From Plasmopara viticola (taxonomy: Eukaryota; Oomycota; Peronosporomycetes; Peronosporales; Peronosporaceae): 64,000 nucleotides of DNA. Location of the stretch: the NCBI GenBank assembly GCA_001695595.3, contig MBPM02000161.1, positions 29,500 to 93,499 of the forward strand. Direction: 5' to 3'. Below are positions 45,988 to 59,300 of this stretch, in pieces (the first letter of the stretch is position 1; each line of letters begins with the position of its first letter). The notes beneath the pieces are model-generated. The model was not told the origin of the DNA. It saw nothing but the letters and a program-made list of their open reading frames with translations, and ran no database searches. Position numbers and translations under genes: made by a program.

Positions 45988-48900
45988 GTGGGAGCAGACG
46001 CACGCGCTGGATGCAGGCGCGTGAAGATCGGTGACCATTCTTAAAATCATATCAATACATTAAGTAATTTATCTATAACCTATAATATTCTCGGTATTTT
46101 ACGATGGTTTTTTCTAGAGTAAGCGTACCCATCAGCTATTCTACTGATGACATGCCAAAAAGTGTAATAAAATTTGTACAACTGATGACATGACAATACG
46201 CGCATTATTGAGATCCACGGCTAGATTTGTTTAGTGCATGAATGGGAGCGTTTGAAACTGATAGGGTGATCGCGATCCACGTTTTTGCTGTTGTAACAGT
46301 GACTGGCGCGCAACTTTACTGCACGAATTAGATGCTGTGACGCATTACGTAATTTACTGATCGAGAACTCACATTTGTATACCTTAAATGACTCCTACAA
46401 AACGATCAATCTCGCGTCAAGCAGTCAAGTAGTCACGTCAAAATAAACAACTCGTTAGATTTGCAAAGTTTGTATAAATCCTGCTATCAGTCTGTACGCT
46501 AAGCTTCACTTTCTGTCATATAAATTGCGATGGCAATGGCAAATATGCAGTAAGGGTCAGCTGTGCATTGCTTTGCAGCGATGCCAGAAAAAGTCTTCGC
46601 CGTTTTTTAGCATGCGGCTTTCGAACGATGGCACCTACAATCTAAAGGCTCATGAAGCGCGAGCTCGCCGAAGCAAGGCGAGTAGCAACGACTCTTCCAC
46701 TCGCATCGCAGACCTATTGTGTCAAGACAGAGGCTCTTCTGTACTTTCAAAGAGCTCGATACTGTTATCTTTTAAGCAACAGCTCTACAAAACGGATCTT
46801 GCAATTTCTACAAGGATAAATAAGCAAGAAAGATTGTCTCATCTTCCCGCTTTATCAATAAGGCCATAGTATGATGGTTTTAGCAGCCCTAATGCGGTCC
46901 CAACACTAAAGAGTATTTAAAATGACCTTCTGGAAACCGCCACAGACTAAACTACACATGTAGACAAATAAACCAAGGTAAATTTGCCGTGTGTATATAT
47001 AACTATGTTCAAAAGATATGCTACTTGGTTTTGTATTTTTGTCGTGTGCTTCATTGACGTGGCTTTGCAAGTTCTGATCTCGACGTGCGAGATTCACTTC
47101 ATCGCTGCCTTTCCCTTTGAAGTTGTCTATGGTTCGTGCCGTTGGCATCATCGCCAATCTAACTAAATCGAGCACCTTTAAAATTCTATGAAAATTGCAT
47201 CAGTCCCACGGCTGTGTGCGTGATAATAGCCAAAAACAATGCAGCATAGAGGGTCCATGTGGCAACACGTCGCTATTGGCATAATGGTCATTACGCCATA
47301 TAATCACGCTATCCCAAAGATACATATGCTTCAAAATTTCCATAGAAAAAAATGTTACATAGCTGCAGACCAGAAGTCAGGGTCAGCTGTCCTATAATCA
47401 TTAGATTTCAAGAGATAAAAATCCGCAGGAGCTTTTCTTTACATATCACTTCCCAATCTGCTAGTAGCAACAAAAACTTTGTCTCTCTTGCCGACATCGG
47501 CGCGCTCGCCGCCCAATCCCCGGTTAATAATTAACCTATAAAAAAGCTTTTTCCGCGCCTGTGCTAAGTTCAGGGCACCCAGTAGCTGAAGTAGAGCTCC
47601 GAAAATTCATTCACCTGCACTTCTCTCCCATACACATAAACGCACTCACGCAGGCTGCTAAGAGCAACAAGAAGAATCTCGAGATTCACACTCAAATTAA
47701 AGGCGATGTATTGTTCAACCGTTCGGTCCAGTTAAGCTGGCTAAGGTATCACCTGGATGGAGAGAGATGCGTTGACCTCTTTAAATAGTGTATGCTATGT
47801 TCAAAGCACGGTCGATAGGAGAGTCTCGCACGATTGCGAATGCTTTGAACTCTACATCTACCATTCATTACGTCCAAGGGCGAGGGCGAGTTTGCTCGTG
47901 CTTTAACTTTTACCCTTCTTAAATGCGGCAAAGAAATCGTGCCGTGGTCAGAGCCCCTGCTCGACCTTTTTGATGAATGCGGGAGCCGCTCTATTCTCGA
48001 GCTGTCTGTTCTACGACTTCGATCGGATGTGGTTCGTTAACAATACCTTCGAAAACCTGCTTGCAAATAAGATAGATGCTGAATAGTACGACATCAACTT
48101 ATTGCCGTATCAAAAACCTTGGGAGACCTGACATGCGCGCGAGGGAACCTCTCCACACCCATGTCCGACCTTTTGCGTCAAGATTATGGCTGGTAAGTGG
48201 CTTTAAACTTCATACTTTTAGCGCTCTTTGCGTGCCAAACTAAGCTTAAAACGTCTTGACCGAGCCAAGGTTGGCACTTTACTCAAGATGAAGCGCACTT
48301 GCTTGAATTTACCTGGTGTATGGAAGCTAAACTTCGTCGTAAATGCGATAGTTCAATATTCGGCAAAGGGCACGATAGACAGTAATAACACGAAAACCGT
48401 TGTTTTTTCTACGTTTTTAGCATCACTTAAAGTACTTAAGGCTTTTTGCATATTCGTTTTGTAGCACCAACAGCTCAAAGGCAGCTTCAACCCTTTTAGC
48501 GAAAGGCCCTGGCGACTTTTAATGCTGCAAGGTCTCAAGCGTTTTTTCCGCGAAAAAGTGCGTGATCTTTGTCTGCTTCGTAATCAAGCGACCAGATACT
48601 TCAACAAATTGAGAACAAGTTCGGCCAGTAAAACCCCATCTCACCAATTGCGCGCTCCGATTGATGTGCAAAAACAAGCTGTATGCGGATTTGCGCGCCC
48701 ATGATCTTAATCCTCGGATAGTAGTCGTAAATTGAAATGTACGCACGGATCTTTAGTTAATCTCCTCACTCTGTAAGACTATTGAGGGCCCTGCATAGTA
48801 CCGGCGATGGCTCACGTGCTACCTTCACAAGTACACAGAAGGTTACACAAACTTGACCCTAAGATTGTCCTCTTTGCTAAACAAAACACATTGGCTTTCA

Positions 48901-50391
48901 AAGCATTAAGGAACCTTCGCTGTGATCAAGCTTGCTTTGGACTGCATTACTGACCCTTCTATACATTACAAAGATATCAAACCTCTAGCGACTTTTCAGC
49001 GAGTGTTACCCCACGCACTTTTTCATAAGGGCCTTAAGCGTGTCGTGAAACAATAAGGGGCAATAGAAAACGGCTGAACGACGACCGGAAAATTCGCCCT
49101 GATCATTTTTCAAAATTTATTGCTAAAGATTTTTTTAAACATATTTCTCACAACGTATGGCTTCACAATTATGACTTTTCACTAAGTAGTATACTGCAGG
49201 CCCTTTAAAACTTGTATTTAAGACATTATTCTGACTTATTTGATCTGTCGCGACCCCGCGATTTTAACAGCGACGACTATGATAAACGACCAGTGCGCTG
49301 TGTTTAGCCACCAATATTAATAGTTGTTTGCGTGACGATATCGTGGATGTCTTTATGGATTTCCTTTCTTACACCAGACTTGCAGAACTTGAATGGCGTG
49401 GTAAGCACAAAAAAGCGAACTATGATCGGAAGTTGCGCTCTGAACGGTCCTCATCTGAGGTACTCATTAAGCTTCAGCTTTAAACCCGCCATCTTAACTA
49501 ATGAAAGTACCTAGCTCCTACAAATATCACAGCAGTCCCGCCGATAGGAAAACTTGGCTTCCAAAAATCGTATAGGGCTCTCGTGTGCGACTTAAATGAT
49601 TGAGTCCTTTGAAATGAAAGTATGAGCGGATGTCAGCGCAAAATACTTAATTGCTACAAGCACACCGCAATTGCTGCTCGTCTTCTCACAAGCATAAAGC
49701 CCTGATGTAAAACTCCATTTTCGGTATTCTGCCGAGCAACCAAATAGCATGCGCGTGATTCTCTTCGAGTACCCTCACAGCAAAATCTGAATAAATTGCG
49801 ATTCTTAGTTCGGTAGCGGTGGAGACACATCGATTTTGTTTTTTGACTTCTTTTCATGGCGTTGAATACAAGAGAATCCAATTGTTCCGCAATCTTGGAT
49901 TCGTGTCAGAGGTTTGCTGCTTCCAAATTTAGCAGCGGTCATATGGTAGGATGGGCCAATTGCGTGCTAAAAGCCGTGCTTTGCACTTATTGCGCCCTCT
50001 TTGCTGTAGCTTTAAAGTGATAAGAAAGAGATTTGTGCTCTATCATGAGGCTGGTGTTGTATTTTTTGTCGACAAAGCGCAAGCGTAAAGTGCAGGTATG
50101 CGACTAATTTCACTACGCACAACACGTGTTACAGGCAATGCTTGCAAAACGCTGATCCCGGATCGCAACGGCCTCTTGCTGGAGCATCATGTAATCAACA
50201 AAAAGTCTGAAACTAGAGATAGCCGCGCGCTTTTGAAAGCGTATTTTCTTCAAAATGTGCATGTAGTTAACTTCGGCAATCAAGACGAGCTGAAAAGTCT
50301 GCTCTCGAATCCGCTGTACGCTTTCTACACAAGTAAAACACCTGGATGTGAGATGTGCAGTTTAATATTATCAAATAGAAATTACAAATAG
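45988..50391. other. gene-poor region with possible decayed coding sequence
   Basis: There are many short frames, none with a named domain. At 48228-48704 three adjacent + strand frames encode Lys/Arg/Leu-rich sequence (for example LMLQGLKRFFREKVRDLCLLRNQATRYFNK), and at 49332-49490 another charged segment appears. These could be parts of a rotted LINE or other gene, but no RT or endonuclease motif is visible. The frame 46525-46869 is Ser/Lys-rich and unassigned. Confidence 0.4.
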
Positions 50392-50403
50392 ACATGGGAA
50401 GAG

Positions 50404-50726
50404 CTTTGGAAAAGGTTGGGGTGACGCCCTCCTTCCAAGCGCGGGGGCTAAATGCTCGCGCGCTTCGGGCAGGTGCTCTCGGGCATCTGCAGGTCTCTAA
50501 CGAGTCTCACCCTCGACGCGACGGTCTCCAGCACCGGGCGCCACCTGGGTCTTACCAAGTCAGAGCTAAGCAAAATAATGGAAGACCCTCACGACCTCGG
50601 TTCTGGATGCACTGCCCGCCGAACGAGACCCGACGTATGCGAACACCACTCTATGCCGTGGACTAGCCGGACTGAGCCTAGCACGTGCATAACTTAGCAA
50701 CGCGATAACGTAATACAACAACAACA
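50404..50726 (+). mobile_element. SINE-like retroposon, copy 3
   Basis: A 323-bp unit in the same orientation as copy 1, flanked by 12-bp direct repeats ACATGGGAAGAG (50392-50403 and 50727-50738). It starts CTTTGGAAAAGG, corresponding to the shared 5' end. Its tail has become an AAC repeat in place of TACAA. A few single-base deletions relative to the other copies change the reading frame, which supports a non-coding unit. Confidence 0.88.
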
Positions 50727-50738
50727 ACATGGGAAGAG

Positions 50739-53700
50739 AGTACAGAAAAGTGCTCGTTCGCCGTCGTTTCGTATCCATCCTATTTAAAGTTACCCTAAAG
50801 AAGGCGTCTTGCTTAGAAATCATTTGCTTGCAAGTTCGATAAATGGTGCATTTCGAAGTTTGCCGGGTACGATTCAAAAGATTGTCAAACCACGACATCT
50901 TATAAGGACTTCTTATTATTTCAACTCTAATTCGCAACTAATTACTCCCATTGAAATCAGCGGCGACGATCAAAGCATTAGCTGCTAGGTTACCTAACAC
51001 AGCCATAATGCACCTGTAATTGTTTTGATCGATAATGAAATTGGAATATCAATAACATAAATTTCCACAGTTGCGAGAGATTTGGTCTTTGTAGCTGACT
51101 ATGCTAAGAGTTTCGTGCTTGAACATTCTGGAATGACGGACTACCCCTTTTGGAAATGAAGTACTAAGATGCTGACAAAAACAATTAAGGAGGATTGTCA
51201 TTTAATCCGGCCCGGAACGGTATAGGTCATTGTCCGTCCGTAGTGTACAGTGTCGAAATAATCTAACATGTTACGGAAATTCGTATACAGGTTCATTTCT
51301 TTACATACAAAACCAGTGGGCTTTCAGCAAATCGTTAAGATGATTCGCTCGTTTTTGTCTTTGTTGGTAAAAAAGGTATCACCAATAATGATGTAGCCAT
51401 TGAACCATAGCCGCCATCATACTGACCGTAAGCTTCAAAGCGGCCTACATAAACAATCGCTGAAATGTAAGGCGATCGACGAGGTCTTCTGTTTTCTGAC
51501 TCATGCAATTTGTCGTTATCTGAAAGGCCTTATGCGATTAGGTTCACCCGAAAAAAGCGCAAATTTACAGTCCGAGGCAATGCTGAGAACGTTTTTGAGC
51601 TTTCAATGTCGATAGCATATGAAATGCTGCTTCTCGCAAGCATTTCATATGATAACTAAATTCGTCTTTCAGATCTGAGAAAAAAGAACTTCACATACTT
51701 GTACATATGAGACCAGTAATATAACGCCTAAATGACCGCATACTGAAGCATCATGTACATAAGTATACTGAACTACGGAACTTCGTCGTTATATAATACC
51801 GATTTGGGCTAGATTTGCTGGATCTGTCTGCCCTTTTGTAACAATGCAACTTCGACCGCTGTCAAGAAATTTGAATTTCAACTCATAAAGATTGAGCCTT
51901 TGATTTAAAAATGCATCGAAAGTTCAAGCTCGGCATCCATTCAATATGTTTGATATATTCGTACGTCAATCTCAAGTTGACCAACTCGCAATCTGACGTG
52001 CGCGAAAGCACGTCAACAATGATCTGAATAGACCACAAAAAACTTAAATCCAGAAAATTTACTCGGATGTCTGCTTCATGGCAAGGAACACCTTGTCATA
52101 AACGGCAAATACCTCTTAGTGATTGGTTAGTGCAAGGAGGCAAACTCATATCGGGTAAAGTTCGAAAGCACATCATTCCCATTCACGCTCAAATGTGAGT
52201 AGCAGCACGAATCCATGCATCCTTGACTAAATAGAATTGTGGCTAGCAAGTGCAATAGTTCACGGTTGCCGAAGCACTAGGCATTTCTCCATCCGCTCTG
52301 CGAGGCTGATAAAAATTGCCAATGCGTCGGAAATTGAAAAATCAGACACTAAATCGCCATTTGAGTCAATGACAAAAGATGCGTACGAGTAGTCACACGC
52401 GAACGCGGAAAAAGAATTACGATTGTTGATTAGACTCGTTTTTGTAGTACAGTTTATCGTTCCGTTGCAACCAGAGGTCGGTTCTGGCCGATTTTATATC
52501 TTTCGCATTCTTTCTTTACGAAAGCAGGTTACCGAGTGATCCTGTCACAACTGGTAGCATCTACAATTGATTTTATCTCGCCCGGATGCGTTGTCTACAG
52601 TGTTGATGGCTATGTTTGCCTTATCGAATGCGCATTAAACGTATGTTCTGAGAATCGCGGTTTCGTTTGGACCTCGAAGAATTTTTTTTGCACTCTTCTG
52701 GAGCCTCAAAGTCAGTGTATTACGTTGTTTGTGCTTTATATACTTCAAAATAAGGCCTAGGTCCTGGTGCCTCAGGAGCTGATCTATCTAGGCCAATTAA
52801 TATTTTGATGCCTTAGGTAAATTGGACACCTTCTCTTTTGGAGCAAAGAGATGGAGCTGATCAAGGGGTAATCTGATTTCGAACAGATATCGTACGCGCT
52901 CTCTTATCTAGATGAATGGGCTAAAAGCTGAGCATACACTTGTAAACTATTAAGTGTTTTTGCTAAAAATAAGATTTATAGAGAACATCAGAAGTGAATA
53001 AACATAGATGATGAGCTCTGCCAGCGCCCGACCATCTTCCATGTTGAAAAGATAATCGTAAACTCGATGGAACGTTTATGAGCTCATATAGATGACCAAT
53101 ATTATAAAGGGAGCACCTCTTTAAAGCAAGTCAAAAATGATTGCTTTAGGGTACACGCTCGCCTAGTTTTTTTCTTATGCAAATAGGTCTATCGGAAAAT
53201 ACGATTGAGTCTTTTTTAAATAAGATACTGTTCCATACAAATAAATATCTCCAAAATGTTTAAGTCGGGAAGTTTATCGGCGTATTGGACACCGAATGCC
53301 GGTGTCCGTGGATTTGAGGTCTCGTAATCAGTCTTAACTAACTAAAGTGTAAAAAAAAGCCTTCGCTGACACTAGTATCGGTACATGATATTTGTTTGCC
53401 TTGCGGGATGCCGAAGAAGTAGGTCTCGAAAGTGTAAATAAAAACGCGCTCTTTCAACTTACCGTCACCAGTACGAGTAAAGCACCCTTTTGGGATAAAG
53501 CTTAGGGTAGAATCAAGTCTTCGGTATAGATGTGATACTAATACGTGTCATGGGGACTTGACCTGAAAGGAAAAACAAGCAGCGGTAAATTGTTGGCTCT
53601 ACACGCAAAGGTATAAAATAGATAAATCACCTACCATGTTTTAGTAGTCTCCGATGCGTTGCGCTAACCTGCGCGTTATTCAACTGTCTGTTGTCTGCCA

Positions 53701-55815
53701 GAGCGAGCTGATCGATGATCTGCGATAGCAAATGAAGTAAGTTTGTCTCAGCTCGAGTAATTGCACTAACGTTTCAATAGTTTGAATAGTATTTACTTTC
53801 AGGTTTGAGGACTTCGACCGCATGGAGTTAGTTCCGAAGTAATTTGAGCATCAGTACTCATGTGTGATTATCTATGGACCTTGATGGTATCTTTCGGGAC
53901 ATGACTAGAGAAATTGTAAGCGTACAAGTGATCAGTGCGGCAAGGTCATAAGCGTAATCCGCCCAATTATGCTGCGTAGAGCTTTACTTTTACTCACTAT
54001 GCTTTCACCTATGTTTTGCGGACAGCTTTTCCTAAAAAAAGCTCGAGTATTTAGATGCTTGGAAATAGATGAGATGTATGTTATGCTTTCGCTGGTAATA
54101 CAAACTAAGGAAAATAGCTTATGAAGCCAATATAATAAGAGACGAACATAGCTTTACAACAAGCGGATAGCAATCCTTTCAAGCGAGCGAAATCGGCAGC
54201 TCTACTGTAGAGTAAGTACACTTCAAAAAAAAGCGTGTTAAAGCTTTTTGAAACGCAAGGAACCTAATGTTATTTAGTTATGGCTGAGTTGAACGCCGCA
54301 AAATTATAGGATGTGGCTTTCGATGAGTTAATACACCCATGAAGATATATACACTCCCGCCATTTTTCGACGCCGATGAACTTCCATTAGCAGCGGACGC
54401 TGCATTCTAGCGTGGAGTCCTCTCGGGATGCTAAAACTGATATGTAGTCAATTAAAGCAATCAGATGGTGTCCGCATATCTGCGCTAATTTTTCTCTTGA
54501 ATTACGTTACCACTGCAACTTTACTCGCTTGTGGAAACCCTAAACTATTATACTGGTGGAGCTATGTTACCAAATTTAGATTGCTATCTCAAGCGTCTTT
54601 GGCAGTCGGTAATATTAGCGAAATTTGGTCACTAGCTTATAAAAGCTTTAAAAACGTCGTCACGTGTACCTTAGTGGAGATATCAGTACCTTTGATTTCA
54701 GGTAGACGAGCGAGGTATGAGATTGACCCCATGCCAGTGCAAAATACTGTGTCAATAGGAAATGGCCACTGCCACGAGAGCAGTACGAGCTCTTGATACC
54801 CTCTTCGCTGAAAAGGCTAAGAACGACCTGTCACAGGAGTCGAATGCTTTGCTTTCTTCGTGCACTTAATGATATATGGCGACTAATTGATGCTTATGAT
54901 GGTTGTGTACTATGGTATGGTACCTGCACAAAAATCTGCCACAAGAAAAAAAGTTCTGCTTAACAAGATTTGGTTGTACGTTGTGCGGTGCACTATATTT
55001 GAAGATGGCTGCCAAAAAAGAGAAAGAGGAAGTCAGAAAGACAAAAATAGCACTAACGCCTGCGATTGGAGTGGTAGGTGATGCCACAAGGGCTATCAAA
55101 CGCATCAGTCGCTTTTTCACGCAATTGTTTGCCATTACAGGCTTCTATCTATACTATGACGATATATCTGTTTATGGCCTCTGTTAAGGATATCCGTCAG
55201 CCCTAAACTTGTGTCTAGGGCTCTGACGTTTATTGAACTACATGCCAACATCGACAAATGTATCTTTGCGGCAGAGGAGAGTTTTTACTGCTTTGTAAGC
55301 AGCCGTGCAACTTAAGATGATTTTGGAAGAATAAATCGTTTGGTCTTTGCCTACGTCATGTTTGGAAAAGGCCTAAAATGTGGGCAACCTAGCTAATTAT
55401 TCGCACAAGGAAGCTGCTGAGTTTGCGAGTATCACAAAGCCTTTGTCCGATTAATTGTAGACTGTCACTTGATGATGATATGCGAAAGAGCTCAGTGTGC
55501 TTTTATCATCAAGGTAAACCTCTACAAGGCTTTGTTCTAGGTTTACCAGACACAAAGAAGCCGCTGAGCGTCGTTCAAGACGCTGTCGACTATGCATTGG
55601 ATGTGCGTTACCACAACTCGATGAAGACGAACATGAGGGAGTCGGTTCAACAGCGGATCGTACTTCTTTTCTCCGGAAGGAGTGGCTACTAATAACATTT
55701 ACGTTTTTCTTCTGTGGCTGCAAGTAGATTCTATTAACTTAAAACTTTTGGGGTTAAGAAGTCTCCCAGAATCTCGATATTGTTGTTTTTTAGAGGTCTA
55801 ATACCCACTTCAATC
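50739..55815. other. no recognisable gene
   Basis: AT-rich with a short perfect inverted repeat at 51616-51651. Frames at 54428-54796, 54903-55187 (with a CxxC and a Lys/Glu-rich stretch MAAKKEKEEVRKTK) and 55423-55692 look slightly protein-like, but no family, leader or splice link could be established. Confidence 0.45.
51616..51651. repeat. 13-bp inverted repeat with 10-nt loop
   Basis: CATATGAAATGCT at 51616-51628 is the exact reverse complement of 51639-51651. No flanking duplication was noticed. Confidence 0.9.
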
Positions 55816-55819
55816 TGTG

Positions 55820-56356
55820 ATGGGGTCTGGTCACAAGATCTTACGCATTGAAATTGGTAGAGGCCTTAAGACGTTCTTAGTGCTCGGATCCCTCTACTTA
55901 CTTTTAGAGTCATATGATACCTTATTTACATCAAACAATCTTCGGGAAATGTTTGCGAGAGAATCAAGGAAATCTCGGCTTGTTTTCTACAGCAATCTAA
56001 GTAGCGACGAGTCAACAGAAGAACAAGTACGATACGACAGCTCATCAAAGTTGGTAAGAGTCGTGAGCATTAAAGATGAACATTACGTTGATCAAACCTG
56101 CGCTTTTTTTTCGCAACCAGGATATACTGGATTTCTGAGTCCGACATTGAAACCTAAATTTGAAGCAATCTTGGCTGAGCCGAACAATTGCATTCAACCT
56201 TCTTTGATACAAATTGCTGATCGTCATGGGTTTTGGCGCAGTCACATGCGCTCACATACATCCAGCGCACAACACACTGCGTTTAGCCTACTAGTATGTT
56301 CCTGCTGCTGGAATAATTCTTTAGCTCTCCATTTAGCGTTTCTCTTCGCTCTGTGA
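55820..56356 (+). CDS. uncertain ORF with an N-terminal membrane segment
   Basis: A 178-codon frame from an ATG, the longest single frame in the right-hand 14 kb. Residues about 17-36 (GLKTFLVLGSLYLLLESYDT) form a hydrophobic segment after a short basic N-terminus, as in a signal anchor. A charged, Ser-rich lumenal-like part follows (RESRKSRLVFYSNLSSDEST), then an ordered-looking stretch FFSQPGYTGFLSPTLKPKFEAILAEP. The last 40 residues are Ser/Cys/Leu-rich and may be read past a splice site. I do not recognise a family and no RxLR-EER effector motif is present. It could be the 5' part of a broken gene or chance. Confidence 0.25.
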   Translation: MGSGHKILRIEIGRGLKTFLVLGSLYLLLESYDTLFTSNNLREMFARESRKSRLVFYSNLSSDESTEEQVRYDSSSKLVRVVSIKDEHYVDQTCAFFSQPGYTGFLSPTLKPKFEAILAEPNNCIQPSLIQIADRHGFWRSHMRSHTSSAQHTAFSLLVCSCCWNNSLALHLAFLFAL

Positions 56357-59300
56357 CCATTTTATTGTGCCCATCAGATCACCAGACGTTATAAGCCGCT
56401 TATGCTCAATACTAAAAAATTTCAATACTAAATCGATATTAATTCGGAAACGTCTAGCAATTAATTAATGCTTTTTTAAGATACTATACTATAAATTCTT
56501 GAAGTTTTCTCTGGTTTAATGTTTGGCTTAGTGACAGTTCTGTTCACCGCCTCGATCTGTTTGACTCAATCCGATCCAATTATCAGCTCACGTTATCATC
56601 GGAGATTCGTCCTGATTGAAAACATGAAAAGCACGCAATGCAACCTACTTTCATCGAGTCAGTTCGCAAGTTCTTCTACATCTCACGAGTTGTTGGCAGG
56701 CAACACATCATGAATGTCTATTGCTTCTCCCTCGTCGAGCTGCATGGCATCATATTGACATTGACGCACTTTAATCGAACTCTATTAGAAAGTCTTAGGC
56801 ACATACTCATTAAGTCTTCTTAAATCAGACTGTTTCAATCTTCTTATTGACCAGATACTAGTCTTATGTTCGGCCGTGATTCGTAGGACATTCAAAGTTG
56901 GCATCAGCAATTTATTTCTCTACAAAATCGTTAACTTCAAGTAGCCGGTTTCAGTCACCATTGGTTTCTTCAATTTTATTGGATCACTTTGTCAGATATG
57001 GATCCGGTAAGCCTGCTAATGAAGCGATTAAAGATCAAGTAGGTCAGCATAATGAGAGTTTATAATCTCAGGACATCAAGGCACTTAATTGGGTGTGGTT
57101 GTATCTGGAAGAAGTGAAAAAGAAGATTTTCTGAAATTTAGCTCAAAGGTGGTTTGTATATAATGCCTTGAACTTAACATGCGGCCCGACTTAAGACCGT
57201 AAGGACAAAATATTATTCTTTCTCCATTGTACATGCGTCTGCGCTAACGCTTATGGATGGCTACTCAAGTCGCCCTGCAGTTATCCTACAAGCGTGCTAA
57301 TACTGATGTTGTATATGATACCTCGGTCTCAATTTTGTCGTAATTTTTCTATACGCAAATATGTCTTCTCCACACTGTACTATGTGTCCCATCCATGTAA
57401 TTGCCTGTCTTCGATAGGATCATGCGCCGTTTTGAGAGCGTACACCAAACGTTTTGCATACTTGTCCTGATTTCACTTGCTTGCCAATCCGACATAAAAT
57501 CAGTTTCATGACCATGCTGTATCATTTTTTTGCTTGACATTGAAAATGGGTTCATGATCGTGCTGTATCATTTTTTTTGCTTTAAATAGACGTAACACAC
57601 AATATACATAGCTTTTGATCATTGTCTAAACAGTTCTGATGTCCTCGCCGTGATATGACTTTTAGAATGATCAAGGGTCATGTGTGTTCCTTGTGAAAAC
57701 GAGACAAAGACAAAACATGGAACGTCGCAATGCAAACAAAATAACAAGTTGCGTGTATATTACATGGCGACAGTTCTTAAAGCACTAGACTGCTTTTTTT
57801 ATATTGTAATTCACACTTCATTGTATTTACAACGACATGGGTATTGCTTATGCTCAAGTTAGCTCACATAAAGCACTGAATGCATTAGCATTTTTTTAAA
57901 AATGTCAAGCGTTCAAGCTAAACTATTTTGGCTATGACCCAGCAAAAAGAGTCTTTCACGGGCACAAATTTGTCTTATTGATAGTGTTTCTAAGCTTTGT
58001 AGCTAGTATAGCTTTTAATAATACCAAACCTCTCATTTAAATTATAAATCTCCGGCTTCTTTCTATGTCCCTTAGATTAAAATGTTTTTGTATGTCTTGG
58101 TTTTAAGCTGATATTTATGCATGTATAACTCGTTTGTACGCAAAGGCTTTGACTTGTCTACACATTGCGAGAGAGCTAATTTTGGCAAGTCTCTCAATTA
58201 TTTTCCCCCTTCAAGCCTGAAACAACGGTTTGGTGACAATTACTAATCGAGAGCTTTAGCTAATTTAATCATGTAATAGGAGTGTGGCTTGTTGAGACAT
58301 GGACGGCATAAGTCAGGTTTTACTCGACGAGAGGGGCCATGCTGCTCCGACGCCTCAACCTGTTTGCTACTTGATCGACGAGATTTGCTTGCTACGTCCG
58401 ATCGGTCTACGGATGAATTGTTGTGGGCATATACAATTTACTACTTAGATCGATTAGAATCCTTTAAATAATCGTAGAATAACCGATTAGTTTAAGAATT
58501 ATATTTAGGTGTCTATGGGCTAGAAATTGTGCTACTATAGAAAAGGCTTCATTGTTCAAATAATCCAAAAAGTCAATCTTGCTTGCCGAGTCTTTTGGCA
58601 TGTCGAGCCCATAAATTATTCTAGTGGGATACCAGTAGCATAATGGCAATGGCAGATTCGCTGATGATTCGTCCACCTTCGGTGAGGCTTCAGCCGTTGA
58701 TTTACTTTGCACACCCTCTTATGCAGCTTAAGCCAAGAATAGTGATTGCTTAAATAGCTATATGTCTTTTTCAAGATGACTGCCAAGTTATATAAGGATT
58801 TTTTTCTCAAATTCTCACAATAGGAGACAACTGCACGGGGTTGGACTCCTATATCGGTGCTGGATTATAACGCATCAGCTTCATTCGAGAAGCGTTGAAG
58901 CCTCGTGCTAACAACTTTTGTTTGAGCCCTTAAGCTTAGTGCTCTCATAGCCTTTTAAAATGTTAAGCTCTCGTCACCTTGCGTGGATATTGTTCTATAC
59001 ATACAAGACTCAGTTGTATGGTGACATATGATTCGTAAAAATCATTATTGTCTCGAGGCCTTGAACAAAATTTTAACTTGGCGATAGCAGGCTTCATCAA
59101 AAGCAGATCATTGTCATCGAAATAGAAATATTTTTCGGCGGCCTACGATGCCGATATAAAAACGCTGTCGTCCGATCTCTTCCTCATTGGATATTTAGTG
59201 TGTATGGAGAAGTTTGCCTCAGACAACGATAAAGGGTCGTTCTGGATCCGACAAAGTTAAAGTCGTCGTCTGTAACGAGCCCCCTTGACTTTGTGCAACG

